64,000 bases of DNA. Source: an uncultured Bacteroidales bacterium (lineage in GTDB: Bacteria; Bacteroidota; Bacteroidia; Bacteroidales; Muribaculaceae). Below the pieces are notes generated by a model. The model worked only from the letters and a program-made list of their open reading frames with translations. It was not told the DNA's origin and did not search any database. Of the stretch, positions 1 to 8,548 are shown one piece after another (position 1 is the stretch's first letter; every line of letters begins with the position of its first letter). Location of the stretch: NCBI GenBank assembly GCA_949289215.1, contig CASENC010000049.1, forward strand, positions 124,001-188,000, written 5' to 3'. Position numbers and translations under genes: made by a program.

Positions 1-1635
1 AAAGTGGAAGTGTCTTCGCTTGGCGGACAAATATCGAGTGTTATATTAAAGGACTATAACGACCACAAAGATTTTAATGTCGATGACGTAAATCCGGTTA
101 AATTGTTTGATGCTTCGACCAATAGTTACAGCTTCATACTTAATACCAATTCACAACGTTTCGACACCAAGGATTTTTACTTTGTGCCGGTGCAGCTTAA
201 CGACAGCACGGTGCTTATGCAACTCGACCTGGGTGGTGGCAGCAAGTTCGGTATTCGTTATACACTCCCGGCGGGACGCTATGACGTGGTTATGGAAGTG
301 TTGCAAGAGAATATGGACAAGGTGATACCCACCAACATACCCAATCTTGATTTTGCTTGGAAGCAGAAGATGTCGCGCCACGAGTCGGGCCGTATGTTTG
401 AAGAACGTAACAGTGGCTTGTATTTCAAGTATTCGGGCGGTGATGTCGATTACTTGAGCGAAACAAGCAACGATGACGAGCAAATGCAGGACAAACTGAA
501 ATGGGTGGGTTTCAAGAACCAGTTCTTTTCAAGCATCTTGATTTGCAAGACTTATTTCAACGGCGGCAATTTCGAGAGCCACGTTATACCTACCGAAGAT
601 CCCGACAATCGCAACTTCTTGAAGACGATGAGCATGGAAAGTTCGCTCGACTACAGTTCGACCAACCCCATGCCGGCACAGTTTAATTTCTACTTCGGCC
701 CCAACCTTTATCCGTTGCTTTCTTCATACGACGAACTGGTTTCGCCCGACGAAGATTTGAAACTGACTAAGGTTATACCGCTCGGATGGCCGTTGTTCAG
801 GTGGATTAATACTGGGTTCATCATTCCTGTGTTCAACTTCCTCGGCAGCTTTATCCCGAGTTATGGCTTGATAATACTTATCATGACCATTCTCATAAAG
901 CTTATTTTGTGGCCGCTTGCACACAAGAGCTATAAGTCGCAGGCACGTATGCGTTTCCTTGCCCCCGACATAAAGGCTCTTAACGACAAGTATCCCGAAA
1001 AAGAACAAGCCATGCAGAAGCAGCAAAAAATGATGGAATTGTACCGTCAGGCCGGCGCCAATCCCATGAGTGGTTGTTTGCCGCTGCTGTTGCAAATGCC
1101 TATATTGGTGGCTATGTTCACATTCTTCCCTTCGTGTATCGAATTGCGCGGCCAGTCGTTCTTGTGGGTCAAGGATCTTTCGGCTCCTGATGCCATAGTA
1201 AGTTGGGATGCACAAATCCCGTTCATCACCAATTACTTTGGTAACCACATAAGTCTTTTCTGCTTGTTGATGACAGTTGTAAATATCATTTACGCACGCA
1301 TCAATATGCAGAACCAGGCAGGAAGCCAGTCGATGCCGGGCATGAAGATGATGGCATACCTGATGCCGGTTATGTTCCTTGTGTTCTTCAATAATTATGC
1401 GGCCGGTCTTAGTTACTATTACTTTGTATCGTTGCTCATCACCATTTTGCAGACCTATGGTTACCGTCACTTTGTGAGCGAAAGCAAGATGCGTGCAATG
1501 ATGGCCGAGGCTGCCCGCAAGCCAAAGAAGAAGAGTGGTTTCATGGCTCGCCTTGAAGAAGCTCAACGCCAGCAGCAAGCCATGCTTGCCGAGCAGCAAC
1601 GCCGCAAGAATAATAACAGTAAAGGCCGTCATTAA
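1..1635 (+). CDS. yidC: Membrane protein insertase YidC (5' end outside window)
   Basis: YidC inserts and folds inner-membrane proteins, alone or with SecYEG. The visible 543 residues hold the end of the periplasmic beta-sandwich domain (about 1-250) and then the conserved membrane core. A long hydrophobic hairpin follows the segment WINTGFIIPVFNFLG, and the next loop, rich in Lys and Gln (KYPEKEQAMQKQQKMMELY), is the typical cytoplasmic YidC coiled hairpin. NPMSGCLPLLLQMPILVAMF is the family signature. The C-terminal tail is basic and Gln-rich, as expected for ribosome contact. Bacteroidetes YidC is usually somewhat over 600 residues, so roughly 80 N-terminal residues with the first membrane segment lie upstream of the window. 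The reading frame is open from the first bases. Confidence 0.96.
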   Translation, partial: KVEVSSLGGQISSVILKDYNDHKDFNVDDVNPVKLFDASTNSYSFILNTNSQRFDTKDFYFVPVQLNDSTVLMQLDLGGGSKFGIRYTLPAGRYDVVMEVLQENMDKVIPTNIPNLDFAWKQKMSRHESGRMFEERNSGLYFKYSGGDVDYLSETSNDDEQMQDKLKWVGFKNQFFSSILICKTYFNGGNFESHVIPTEDPDNRNFLKTMSMESSLDYSSTNPMPAQFNFYFGPNLYPLLSSYDELVSPDEDLKLTKVIPLGWPLFRWINTGFIIPVFNFLGSFIPSYGLIILIMTILIKLILWPLAHKSYKSQARMRFLAPDIKALNDKYPEKEQAMQKQQKMMELYRQAGANPMSGCLPLLLQMPILVAMFTFFPSCIELRGQSFLWVKDLSAPDAIVSWDAQIPFITNYFGNHISLFCLLMTVVNIIYARINMQNQAGSQSMPGMKMMAYLMPVMFLVFFNNYAAGLSYYYFVSLLITILQTYGYRHFVSESKMRAMMAEAARKPKKKSGFMARLEEAQRQQQAMLAEQQRRKNNNSKGRH

Positions 1636-1691
1636 TTCCACCGACACTCCGTTATTTTATAGCTAAGAATTTAAACATATAAATATATATC

Positions 1692-2924
1692 ATGGCATTA
1701 GTAAACGAGCATTTTTTGAAGTTGAAGAGTAACTACCTCTTCTCGGATATTGCCAAAAGGGTTGAAAAATTCACGTCGGAAAATCCCGACAAAAAAATAA
1801 TACGCCTCGGCATAGGCGACGTGACTCGTCCGTTGCCACAGGCAAGCATCGAGGCCATGCACCGTGCGGTAGATGACCTTTCACGGTCGGAAACTTTTCA
1901 CGGCTACGGCCCTGAACAGGGATATGACTTCTTGCGCGAAGCTATCGTGGAACATGATTTTGCTCCGCGAGGGGTGAAATTGGCCGCCGATGAGGTGTTT
2001 GTGAGCGATGGCGCTAAAAGTGATACCGGCAACATCGGCGACATACTGGAACGCAGTTGCAGCGTGGGCGTGACCGACCCTGTTTACCCCGTTTACATCG
2101 ACAGCAATGTGATGAGTGGCAGGGCAGGAGATATGCTCTCCGACGGCAAGTGGAGCAATGTGACATATTTCCCGTGTACGGCCGAAAATGATTTTTGCCC
2201 GGCTCTCCCGACAGGCCAGGTGGATATAATATATTTGTGTTACCCCAATAATCCCACCGGTACCACGCTCACTCATGAACAATTGAAGCGATGGGTTGAC
2301 TATGCGATTGCCCATAATTCGATTATCATTTTTGATGCTGCATACGAGGCATTCATAAGCCGTAGCGAGGTGCCTCACTCGATTTACGAGATAGAAGGTG
2401 CGCGCCGTGTGGCCATAGAAATACGCAGCTTCTCGAAGACTGCGGGATTTACCGGTGTGCGTTGCGGTTACACGGTTGTTCCCAAGGAAGTCATTGCCAC
2501 TACAGCCGATGGCCGCGAGGTACAGCTCAACGGGTTGTGGAACCGCCGCCAGTGTACCAAGTTCAATGGTGCGAGCTACATCACCCAGCGTGGTGCGGCA
2601 GCCATTTACACACCCGAAGGCCGTGCGCAAGTTCTTGAAACGATAGGGTATTATAAAGAAAATGCAGCCATGATGCGTTCGGGGCTTGAAGCTGCCGGAT
2701 TTACCGTTTATGGCGGCGTGGATGCGCCATATATTTGGCTTAAAACACCCGACGGCATGGGTTCATGGGAATTCTTCGACCGCCTGTTGCATGAAGTCAA
2801 TGTCGTAGGTACTCCGGGCGTTGGTTTCGGCCCGAGCGGTGAAGGTTATTTCCGCCTTACGGCATTTGGCCGCCACGAAGCCACTGCCGTGGCAATGGAG
2901 CGTATCCGCAACTGGAAATTGTAA
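1692..2924 (+). CDS. dapL: LL-diaminopimelate aminotransferase
   Basis: A PLP-dependent fold-type I aminotransferase that converts tetrahydrodipicolinate directly to LL-2,6-diaminopimelate, the short route to lysine and peptidoglycan precursors. The 410-residue length is normal for DapL. Visible family features are the N-terminal [20 protein letters not shown], the [10 protein letters not shown] substrate loop, the YPNNPTGT motif, and [15 protein letters not shown] with the Schiff-base lysine. It starts at an ATG 56 bases after yidC on the same strand. tsaE follows after 17 bases, so co-transcription with tsaE and birA is likely. Close aminotransferases (AspC-like) are excluded by the DapL-specific N-terminus. 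Confidence 0.96.
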   Translation: MALVNEHFLKLKSNYLFSDIAKRVEKFTSENPDKKIIRLGIGDVTRPLPQASIEAMHRAVDDLSRSETFHGYGPEQGYDFLREAIVEHDFAPRGVKLAADEVFVSDGAKSDTGNIGDILERSCSVGVTDPVYPVYIDSNVMSGRAGDMLSDGKWSNVTYFPCTAENDFCPALPTGQVDIIYLCYPNNPTGTTLTHEQLKRWVDYAIAHNSIIIFDAAYEAFISRSEVPHSIYEIEGARRVAIEIRSFSKTAGFTGVRCGYTVVPKEVIATTADGREVQLNGLWNRRQCTKFNGASYITQRGAAAIYTPEGRAQVLETIGYYKENAAMMRSGLEAAGFTVYGGVDAPYIWLKTPDGMGSWEFFDRLLHEVNVVGTPGVGFGPSGEGYFRLTAFGRHEATAVAMERIRNWKL

Positions 2925-2941
2925 ACCACAGGTTGACACGT

Positions 2942-3388
2942 ATGGAACCTAAGACTATTAGAATACCCGGGCTTGATGCACTTGAAGGTGCGGCCCGGGA
3001 ATTTGCCTCTGCAATGGGCGATTATACCGTTTTTGCCTTTTATGGCGAGATGGGCGCGGGCAAAACCACTTTTATCAGTGCATTGTGCCGGGTGCTCGGT
3101 GTGGAAGATGATGTGACCAATTCCCCGTCGTTTTCGATAATCAACGAGTACCGCAGCGATACTACTGCTGAACTCATATATCACTTTGATTGTTATCGCC
3201 TTGAAGATGAACGTGAAGCCGAGGATATAGGCGTTGAGGATTACTTTGACAGCGGGGCAGTGTGCCTGATAGAGTGGCCCGAACGCATCGAGGATCTTTT
3301 GCCCGATGACACGGTGATTGTGAAAATAACCGAGAATGCCGACACTCACGAACGCACTCTCACCATGGAATTCCCCGACGAAGAGTAA
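2942..3388 (+). CDS. tsaE: tRNA threonylcarbamoyladenosine biosynthesis ATPase TsaE
   Basis: TsaE is the small ATPase that works with TsaB and TsaD to place the threonylcarbamoyl group on A37 of ANN-decoding tRNAs in the cytoplasm. The Walker A loop [10 protein letters not shown] lies near residue 40, followed by the family motifs [11 protein letters not shown] and HFDCYRL, and by [13 protein letters not shown] near the C-terminus. The 148-residue length is typical. I chose the ATG at 2942 over an in-frame TTG nine bases upstream because ATG is the stronger start and the extra residues are not conserved in the family as I know it. It sits between dapL and birA in a tight same-strand run. Confidence 0.95.
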   Translation: MEPKTIRIPGLDALEGAAREFASAMGDYTVFAFYGEMGAGKTTFISALCRVLGVEDDVTNSPSFSIINEYRSDTTAELIYHFDCYRLEDEREAEDIGVEDYFDSGAVCLIEWPERIEDLLPDDTVIVKITENADTHERTLTMEFPDEE

Positions 3389-3396
3389 TCCCACGT

Positions 3397-4128
3397 ATGG
3401 CACGTTACATAAACATTCGTGAAACGGCTTCGACCAATACCTACCTTGCCCGAATGGCTTCAATGCTGCCGTCGGGCACGGTTATTTATACCCATAACCA
3501 GTCGGCGGGGCGAGGGCAGCGAGGAAACTCGTGGGAAGCCGAGCCGGGCAAAAATCTCACATTCTCGATGCTTGTGAAAAATCCCGGGGTGGTTCCTGCC
3601 GCACAATTTTGCATAAGCGAAGCGGTGTCGTTGGGCATAGTTGATTTCCTGTCGCAATATGCCGACGGGTTCAGCATTAAATGGCCTAACGACATTTACC
3701 ACGGTGATCGCAAAATTTGCGGTATTCTCATCGAGCACTCGTTGTGCGGCAACAGCATTCGCCACACGATTGTGGGTGCAGGAATTAATATCAATCAGGA
3801 CGAGTTCCGCAGTGATGCGCCAAATCCGGTATCATTGAAGCAAATAACGGGCAAGGAACTTGACCTTGAAGTTGCGATGCGTGACGTGTGCACCCGCATC
3901 GAGAATGAAATCTCGGCACTTGCCGGTGGCGACATTTCAGTGCTGCACAGCCGTTATATTGCTGCGCTTTACCGCCACGATGGGCGGCAATATGAATTTG
4001 CGCTGCCCTCGGGTGAACACTACTGGGCACGCATAGCCGATGTGGCCTCCACAGGTACCCTGACGCTTGAACACGCTGACGGTACCATGCACGATTACGC
4101 CTTCAAGGAGGTGTCGTTCGTATTGTGA
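3397..4128 (+). CDS. birA: Biotin--[acetyl-CoA-carboxylase] ligase
   Basis: Activates biotin as biotinyl-AMP and transfers it to the lysine of biotin carboxyl carrier proteins. Signature motifs are SAGRGQRGNSW (adenylate binding), LTFSML, IKWPNDIYHGDRKICGILIE (with the central lysines) and GAGININQ. At 243 residues it lacks the N-terminal helix-turn-helix of the Escherichia coli protein, so it is a monofunctional enzyme rather than a repressor. A C-terminal SH3-like domain is present (about residues 190-243). The start ATG is 8 bases after the tsaE stop. The operon ends at the strong hairpin at 4145-4184. Confidence 0.95.
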   Translation: MARYINIRETASTNTYLARMASMLPSGTVIYTHNQSAGRGQRGNSWEAEPGKNLTFSMLVKNPGVVPAAQFCISEAVSLGIVDFLSQYADGFSIKWPNDIYHGDRKICGILIEHSLCGNSIRHTIVGAGININQDEFRSDAPNPVSLKQITGKELDLEVAMRDVCTRIENEISALAGGDISVLHSRYIAALYRHDGRQYEFALPSGEHYWARIADVASTGTLTLEHADGTMHDYAFKEVSFVL

Positions 4129-4144
4129 GTGTGTAATAGGAACA

Positions 4145-4184
4145 AAAATAAGGTATGGACGATTTTGCGGCCATACCTTATTTT
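4145..4184. terminator. Bidirectional rho-independent terminator
   Basis: A perfect 14-bp stem (AAAATAAGGTATGG pairing with CCATACCTTATTTT) with a 12-base loop and T-runs on both strands. It lies between the convergent birA and fimbrillin genes and can serve both. Confidence 0.9.
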
Positions 4185-4201
4185 TTGTGGGGTATTGTGG
4201 A

Positions 4202-5155
4202 TTAATTGTTCAGGTCGATGTAATCGGGATATTCAACATTGTCATCGCCGTCAACCTCGTCTTCGATGGTGATGTTGAAATTTGATTCAACCTTATTGAT
4301 GCGCAGGCGGTACTGATAGAAGTGTCCTGCTTCAAATGCCTTTTCGCCGATTTCCCAGTTGTATTCGTCACCCGAGGCGAGCTTGATTTTCACCACGCGG
4401 GTAGAGAGAGCCTCGGCGGGAAGTGCGTATATGAAGAACAGCCCATTGCTTTGTATCTGGTTGGGGGTAACGTCAAGGTCTCCGGTTTCGATGGCAGTAC
4501 ATTCACCAGTGTACACGTTGAAGTCGGCTTTCAGTGTCATGTCTGATATGGCCACTGTTCCACCGCGTTTCACGTCTGCGTCGTCATAACCACCGCCAGC
4601 TACCAGTTCTATGCGTATCGTGGCATATTGGCGCAACATGTTGAGTGTGACCACCGAGCTTTTCTTGTTGTAACTGTCGGCGGTGATGCCACACCACAGC
4701 AGCGGTTCTATGTTGTCATAGCCTTGCGTCAGGTCTATTTTGTAGATGCCGTTTTCAAGTTGGTTTTGGTGCGGATAGTATGCCGAGAATTTGATGCGTT
4801 CATTTTCGTCGGCTGAGTAATATATTCCGTCGCCTACGGTATCAAATCGATATGAGCTACCACTATAAACGGGGCGGTATTCCATGTTGTCATAGCCGTC
4901 GAATATTTCGCTTCCGTCCTCGGTGTGGGCCGTGATACCAATGTTTTCCTGGAACTGACCTTGCCATGCCGAGCGGGTGTCGTCAAGTTCTTCCACACCA
5001 TTGTCAATAGCACCGAAACGTGCTTCCACACGCCCGTCGGGCAGCACTTCGGGCAAGTCTTCGTCCAACCCATTATACTTCTCTTCGCTGCTGCAACTTG
5101 CCAAAGTCAAGGCAACTGCGGCCAAACTTGTAAAAACGAATGATAACTTCTTCAT
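4202..5155 (-). CDS. Fimbrillin family lipoprotein (Mfa-like)
   Basis: Probable structural subunit of a Bacteroidales type V fimbria. A lipoprotein signal peptide ends at the lipobox LASC (cysteine near residue 20), followed by an acidic spacer. The body shows the fimbrillin pattern: an Arg in the DDTRSAW segment that could be the protease maturation site, IKFSAYYPHQ, the LWCGIT segment, LNMLRQYATIRIEL, and GLFFIYALPAE. The C-terminus NITIEDEVDG...YPDYIDLN resembles the polymerising tail of Mfa/Fim subunits. The 317-residue length is normal. It is the last gene of a three-gene operon behind the Mfa2-like and DUF3575-like genes. Assignment to the fimbrillin superfamily is confident; whether it is a stalk or tip subunit cannot be told. 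Confidence 0.8.
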   Translation of the reverse strand: MKKLSFVFTSLAAVALTLASCSSEEKYNGLDEDLPEVLPDGRVEARFGAIDNGVEELDDTRSAWQGQFQENIGITAHTEDGSEIFDGYDNMEYRPVYSGSSYRFDTVGDGIYYSADENERIKFSAYYPHQNQLENGIYKIDLTQGYDNIEPLLWCGITADSYNKKSSVVTLNMLRQYATIRIELVAGGGYDDADVKRGGTVAISDMTLKADFNVYTGECTAIETGDLDVTPNQIQSNGLFFIYALPAEALSTRVVKIKLASGDEYNWEIGEKAFEAGHFYQYRLRINKVESNFNITIEDEVDGDDNVEYPDYIDLNN

Positions 5156-5188
5156 GATTTTCTGTGTTAATGAATATATTTTGGATTT

Positions 5189-6037
5189 TTAATAAAGGTC
5201 CACATCTTCTACGTCGTCGGTTTCAAGGTCGGTTATGGTGATATCAAAACCGGCGGCTATGGGCAGCAGCAGGTTGCCGTGTATCTCGGTCGGCGTAGTC
5301 ATGTCGGCATTGAAGTCTTTCAGCAATCGGGTAATGTCGCTGTTGACGGTTTGCGACCGTCCGTCATTAAATGTTATATCAAGTGTCAGCGTCTGCCTGT
5401 AGCCGATTATGCCAAGCAACCTGGCGTGCGCGACAACCGTGGTTTCGGTTATGGTGAACGCCGGTGTCACACTGCCTGCTTCTCCGGCGGTGGTGCCATG
5501 CAATATGTCAAATTCGCCTGCAATGCCCGTGATTGAGCCTTTTACGGCGGCAACCCTTTCCACATCGCCTTCGGTGACGGTCAGTTTTATATACAGGTCG
5601 CGCATTCGTTGTGTCATGGGCATATCCACTTTCACAGTGTCATCGGCAACAACGGTTGCCGGTGCCGAATATGTGAACAAGTATCCCGGCATGGCGGTGA
5701 ATGTGCCGTCGGCCAAACGGTTAACCGAAGCCTTATTGTCGGTAGCTGTTACACCCTCGGGGATATTGTATGCCATTATGCGGTATTCGGCGGGTGTGAG
5801 CAACTTGGGATAGCAAAACGCTTGCGATGCAGGCGCGGTACATTCATTGCCGCCGACCGAAAGCACATATTCTTGCGGAAGGGCAATTCCTTCGGTGTGC
5901 TTTGAGAAATCGGGCGAAACCATCAGTGCCCCCTTGTCGGGGTGCGGAGTATTATATAGGTCGTCTTTTATACACGACGTGAACAGCAAGGGCAGTATTG
6001 CTGCCGCTGCAATGGTAATATATTGGAAAGTTTTCAT
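5189..6037 (-). CDS. Mfa2/FimB-like (DUF5119-type) fimbrial lipoprotein
   Basis: A lipoprotein (lipobox FTSC, cysteine near residue 22) whose mature start CIKDDLYNTPHPDKGALMVSPDFS matches the conserved N-terminus of the DUF5119/Mfa2-type proteins encoded beside fimbrillins. In characterised Bacteroidales fimbriae the Mfa2/FimB protein anchors the fimbria to the outer membrane and limits its length; applying that role here is inference. The body is predicted beta-rich (two transthyretin-like halves, about 35-140 and 140-270). The C-terminus, ITITDLETDDVEDVDLY, resembles the end of the downstream fimbrillin. Spacing to the fimbrillin gene is 33 bases, consistent with one transcript. Confidence 0.65.
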   Translation of the reverse strand: MKTFQYITIAAAAILPLLFTSCIKDDLYNTPHPDKGALMVSPDFSKHTEGIALPQEYVLSVGGNECTAPASQAFCYPKLLTPAEYRIMAYNIPEGVTATDNKASVNRLADGTFTAMPGYLFTYSAPATVVADDTVKVDMPMTQRMRDLYIKLTVTEGDVERVAAVKGSITGIAGEFDILHGTTAGEAGSVTPAFTITETTVVAHARLLGIIGYRQTLTLDITFNDGRSQTVNSDITRLLKDFNADMTTPTEIHGNLLLPIAAGFDITITDLETDDVEDVDLY

Positions 6038-6102
6038 ACGAAAGATTGTGCTATGAGTATTTAAGAAAAAGCGTCACCTGTGAAAGTGTCGGTACGGGGG
6101 GA

Positions 6103-7191
6103 TTAAAGTACGCGCCATACCAGCGTTACGCCTGCCGATATGGGGCCCCACCAGTTTTTGGTATCGGAACCGCGGGCAACACGCACACCATCGATGGTTA
6201 CGTATCGGTCATAGTCGGCGTGCAGGCAGCCTATGGCAAGGTTGAAATCTATCGACAGGGCATTGTTGAGCCTTAGCAGGTATCCTCCTGTCACTCCGCC
6301 GCCCATCATGTCGCCTTGCTTGCCGGTGTCTGACAATTTGTAATTGAATTGCCCCACTTTATACATTGCACCTACGTATCCCCTGTGTTTTGAACCTAAG
6401 TGGAGGCGCACTTCGGGGGCTACTTCCCACAGAGCATAGCGTCGGTCGGCATTATTCCAGCTCCATGAAGTCCATGAGCCGTTTGCCATGATGCTTATAT
6501 GCCGGCCTATGTGCCACTCGATGCCGACGTCGGGGGTCAGCGTGGCCCATCGCAGCAGGTTGGCTCTTACAGACAAACCGTGATTGCGGCTGTTCTCGGT
6601 TGATGAGGTTGTAACTTCTTCTGAGTGGCCGTTGCTTGAGTCGGTGTGTGTGGTGGCAGGAGTGTTTTCCTGTGACTGCATATGGCTCTCGGTGGTATCG
6701 GCAGCCTTTTCGCCGTTGGGTTGTTCTTGTTGCGGTGTTTCTTCTGTGGCTTGTGAAGGTTGAAGGTGCTCGTCATTGGCGACGGTTTCGACAGGCAATG
6801 TGACGCGTACAGTCACGTAATCGCCACCGTCGGCATGGTTGCGGGTGATGAAGCAGTCTTCTCGCAAGTTGCGCCGCAATATCAATTCCGATTTTACACG
6901 GTTTGAACGAATGGCGGCAATTCGCAGGTTGCGTGCATCGTCGGGGGTCGATTTGCAATATCCGTCAACCATCAGTGGTAACCGTCCGTCGATGATGGGT
7001 TTTTTGTACTTTTCAATAAATTGTTCCAATCGGTCTAATTCGGTTTCGTTTTCCGAATAAGGCACATAGAACATATCACTTCCGGCTTTGAAGCTGAATG
7101 TGTAGGTAATGGAATCGCCTTTTTCGTGTGCAAAGGCTGTTGCTGCCATCATGAATAACAGGCATGACAACTCAAAGAGTCTTTTTAACAT
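6103..7191 (-). CDS. DUF3575 outer-membrane protein with OmpA-like N-terminal half
   Basis: An exported protein of 362 residues. After a signal peptide (about 1-21) comes an OmpA-like region (about 25-140) with the pattern VDGYCKSTPDDARNLRIAAIRSNRVKSELI. Next is a Glu/Thr/Gln-rich linker (about 140-205). The C-terminal beta-rich domain (NLLRWATLTPDVGIEWHIGRHISIMANGSW to VTLVWRVL) ends in an aromatic-hydrophobic tail typical of an outer-membrane barrel and matches DUF3575. DUF3575 genes commonly lead Bacteroidales fimbrial operons, and this one is first in the operon. It may help place the fimbria at the outer membrane; no direct function is established. Confidence 0.75.
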   Translation of the reverse strand: MLKRLFELSCLLFMMAATAFAHEKGDSITYTFSFKAGSDMFYVPYSENETELDRLEQFIEKYKKPIIDGRLPLMVDGYCKSTPDDARNLRIAAIRSNRVKSELILRRNLREDCFITRNHADGGDYVTVRVTLPVETVANDEHLQPSQATEETPQQEQPNGEKAADTTESHMQSQENTPATTHTDSSNGHSEEVTTSSTENSRNHGLSVRANLLRWATLTPDVGIEWHIGRHISIMANGSWTSWSWNNADRRYALWEVAPEVRLHLGSKHRGYVGAMYKVGQFNYKLSDTGKQGDMMGGGVTGGYLLRLNNALSIDFNLAIGCLHADYDRYVTIDGVRVARGSDTKNWWGPISAGVTLVWRVL

Positions 7192-7320
7192 AACTTATGT
7201 AGTGGTGTATAACTTCGTTATATAATGCTTGCAAATGGCACGTATATATTATTTACGAATGTCAATTCGTTGCCATATTCGCAGCATGAAAGCCGACTAT
7301 AAATCGTCCTTAACCGATGG

Positions 7321-7328
7321 CAAAGTTA
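7321..7328 (-). promoter_or_regulatory. Candidate -7 box for the fimbrial operon
   Basis: TAACTTTG on the minus strand fits TAnnTTTG. No good -33 box is seen at the right distance. A transcript would carry a leader of about 120 bases before the DUF3575 gene. A 15-bp dyad (TATAAC-TTC-GTTATA, 7208-7222) lies in that leader. Confidence 0.35.
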
Positions 7329-7426
7329 TGATAAAAAAAATGAATTTTCGATGTTTTTAATAAATAAATTTAATTGTTGCCATGCGGCAAGGAACATTTG
7401 ATGTTGAATATGAAAGATATGGGTGT

Positions 7427-7458
7427 GTTGCCTAATTCGGGATTTTGCTGTATTTTTG
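7427..7458 (+). promoter_or_regulatory. Promoter of the argE-like gene, near-leaderless
   Basis: GTTG (7427-7430), 20 bp, then TATTTTTG (7451-7458), a good Bacteroidetes -33/-7 pair. The ATG is only 4 bases past the -7 box, so the mRNA would have almost no leader. Confidence 0.65.
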
Positions 7459-7462
7459 TATC

Positions 7463-8536
7463 ATGGATGAATTGTATTACGATGCCATAGATTTGCTGAA
7501 GAGGATGATAAGCATCCCGTCGCCGAGCCGTGAGGAGGGTGAAGCCGCCGACTTGCTTGAAAGCCAATTGGCTGCATGGGGGCTTCGGCCGTTGCGGCAT
7601 GGCAACAATGTGTGGTGCGTGGCCGGGGAGTATGATGCCGGCAAGCCCACGCTGCTGCTTAACAGCCATATCGACACGGTGCGCCCGGCTGACGGGTGGA
7701 CCATTGATCCCTACACGCCGGTGGAAAGTGATGACGAGCGCATCTACGGGCTGGGGAGCAATGATGCCGGCGCTTCGGTGGTGTCATTGCTTGCCGCGTA
7801 TCGCTATCTTGCCGATCAAGAACGCGAATACAATATCATTTTCCTTGCTTCGTGCGAAGAAGAGGTGAGCGGCAAAGGCGGGATTGAAGCCGCATTGCCG
7901 CTGTTGCCGCACATCGACGTGGCAATTGTGGGCGAACCTACTGCAATGCAGCCTGCAATAGCCGAAAAAGGCCTTATGGTGCTTGATGGCACAGTCACAG
8001 GCGTGGCTGGCCATGCCGCTCGCGACGAGGGTGAAAATGCCATATACAATGCCATTGCCGTTATCGAGTCGCTGCGTAACGCGGCAACGATTTTCGGGCG
8101 GCAATCATCATTGCTCGGACCGGTGAAAGTGTCGGTTACGCAAATCGAGGCCGGGCGGCAGCATAATGTGGTTCCTGATGTGTGCCGCATTGTGGTGGAC
8201 GTGCGTACCACCGATGCCTATTCCAATGTGGAAACACTCGGACTGCTGCAACGGGCTGCCGGCAACAAGTGCACGCTTGTGCCGCGCTCCACAAGGCTCA
8301 ATCCTTCGGGTATCGACCCGAACCACCCTTTGGTGAGACGGCTTGAGATACTGGGAAAGCAGGCTTTCGGTTCCCCTACGCTCAGCGACCAGGCGTTGAT
8401 GCCGTTCCCTTCGCTGAAGATAGGCCCCGGAGACTCGGCGCGGTCGCATACTGCCGATGAATATATAGAGAAATGGGAAATACGCGATGCCATACAGACG
8501 TATATAGCATTGCTCGACGGTTGCCACTTGGATTAA
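7463..8536 (+). CDS. argE: M20 family deacylase, ArgE/DapE-like (probable N-acyl-ornithine deacetylase)
   Basis: A zinc-dependent M20 hydrolase of 357 residues. The metal-site motifs are in order: LLLNSHIDTV (His and catalytic Asp), GLGSNDAGASV (bridging Asp), SCEEEVSGKGG (general-base Glu and metal Glu), and VGEPT. A lid domain follows (about 170-280, GVAGHAARDEGENAI), and the C-terminal half closes the metal site. In Bacteroidales this type usually removes the acetyl or succinyl group from N-acylornithine in arginine synthesis. DapE activity is less likely because dapL is present in the window. An in-frame TTG exists at 7445, but the ATG at 7463 fits the promoter. The antiporter gene follows after 12 bases. 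Confidence 0.8.
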   Translation: MDELYYDAIDLLKRMISIPSPSREEGEAADLLESQLAAWGLRPLRHGNNVWCVAGEYDAGKPTLLLNSHIDTVRPADGWTIDPYTPVESDDERIYGLGSNDAGASVVSLLAAYRYLADQEREYNIIFLASCEEEVSGKGGIEAALPLLPHIDVAIVGEPTAMQPAIAEKGLMVLDGTVTGVAGHAARDEGENAIYNAIAVIESLRNAATIFGRQSSLLGPVKVSVTQIEAGRQHNVVPDVCRIVVDVRTTDAYSNVETLGLLQRAAGNKCTLVPRSTRLNPSGIDPNHPLVRRLEILGKQAFGSPTLSDQALMPFPSLKIGPGDSARSHTADEYIEKWEIRDAIQTYIALLDGCHLD

Positions 8537-8548
8537 TGCCATTGCAAT

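Noticed and set aside
724..1647. 307-codon open frame antisense to yidC
   Set aside because: His/Cys-rich composition with no family features; a shadow of the yidC frame.
7208..7222. loxP-like dyad TATAAC-TTC-GTTATA
   Set aside because: The resemblance is to part of one arm only; no second arm or recombinase context. Kept only as a possible operator.
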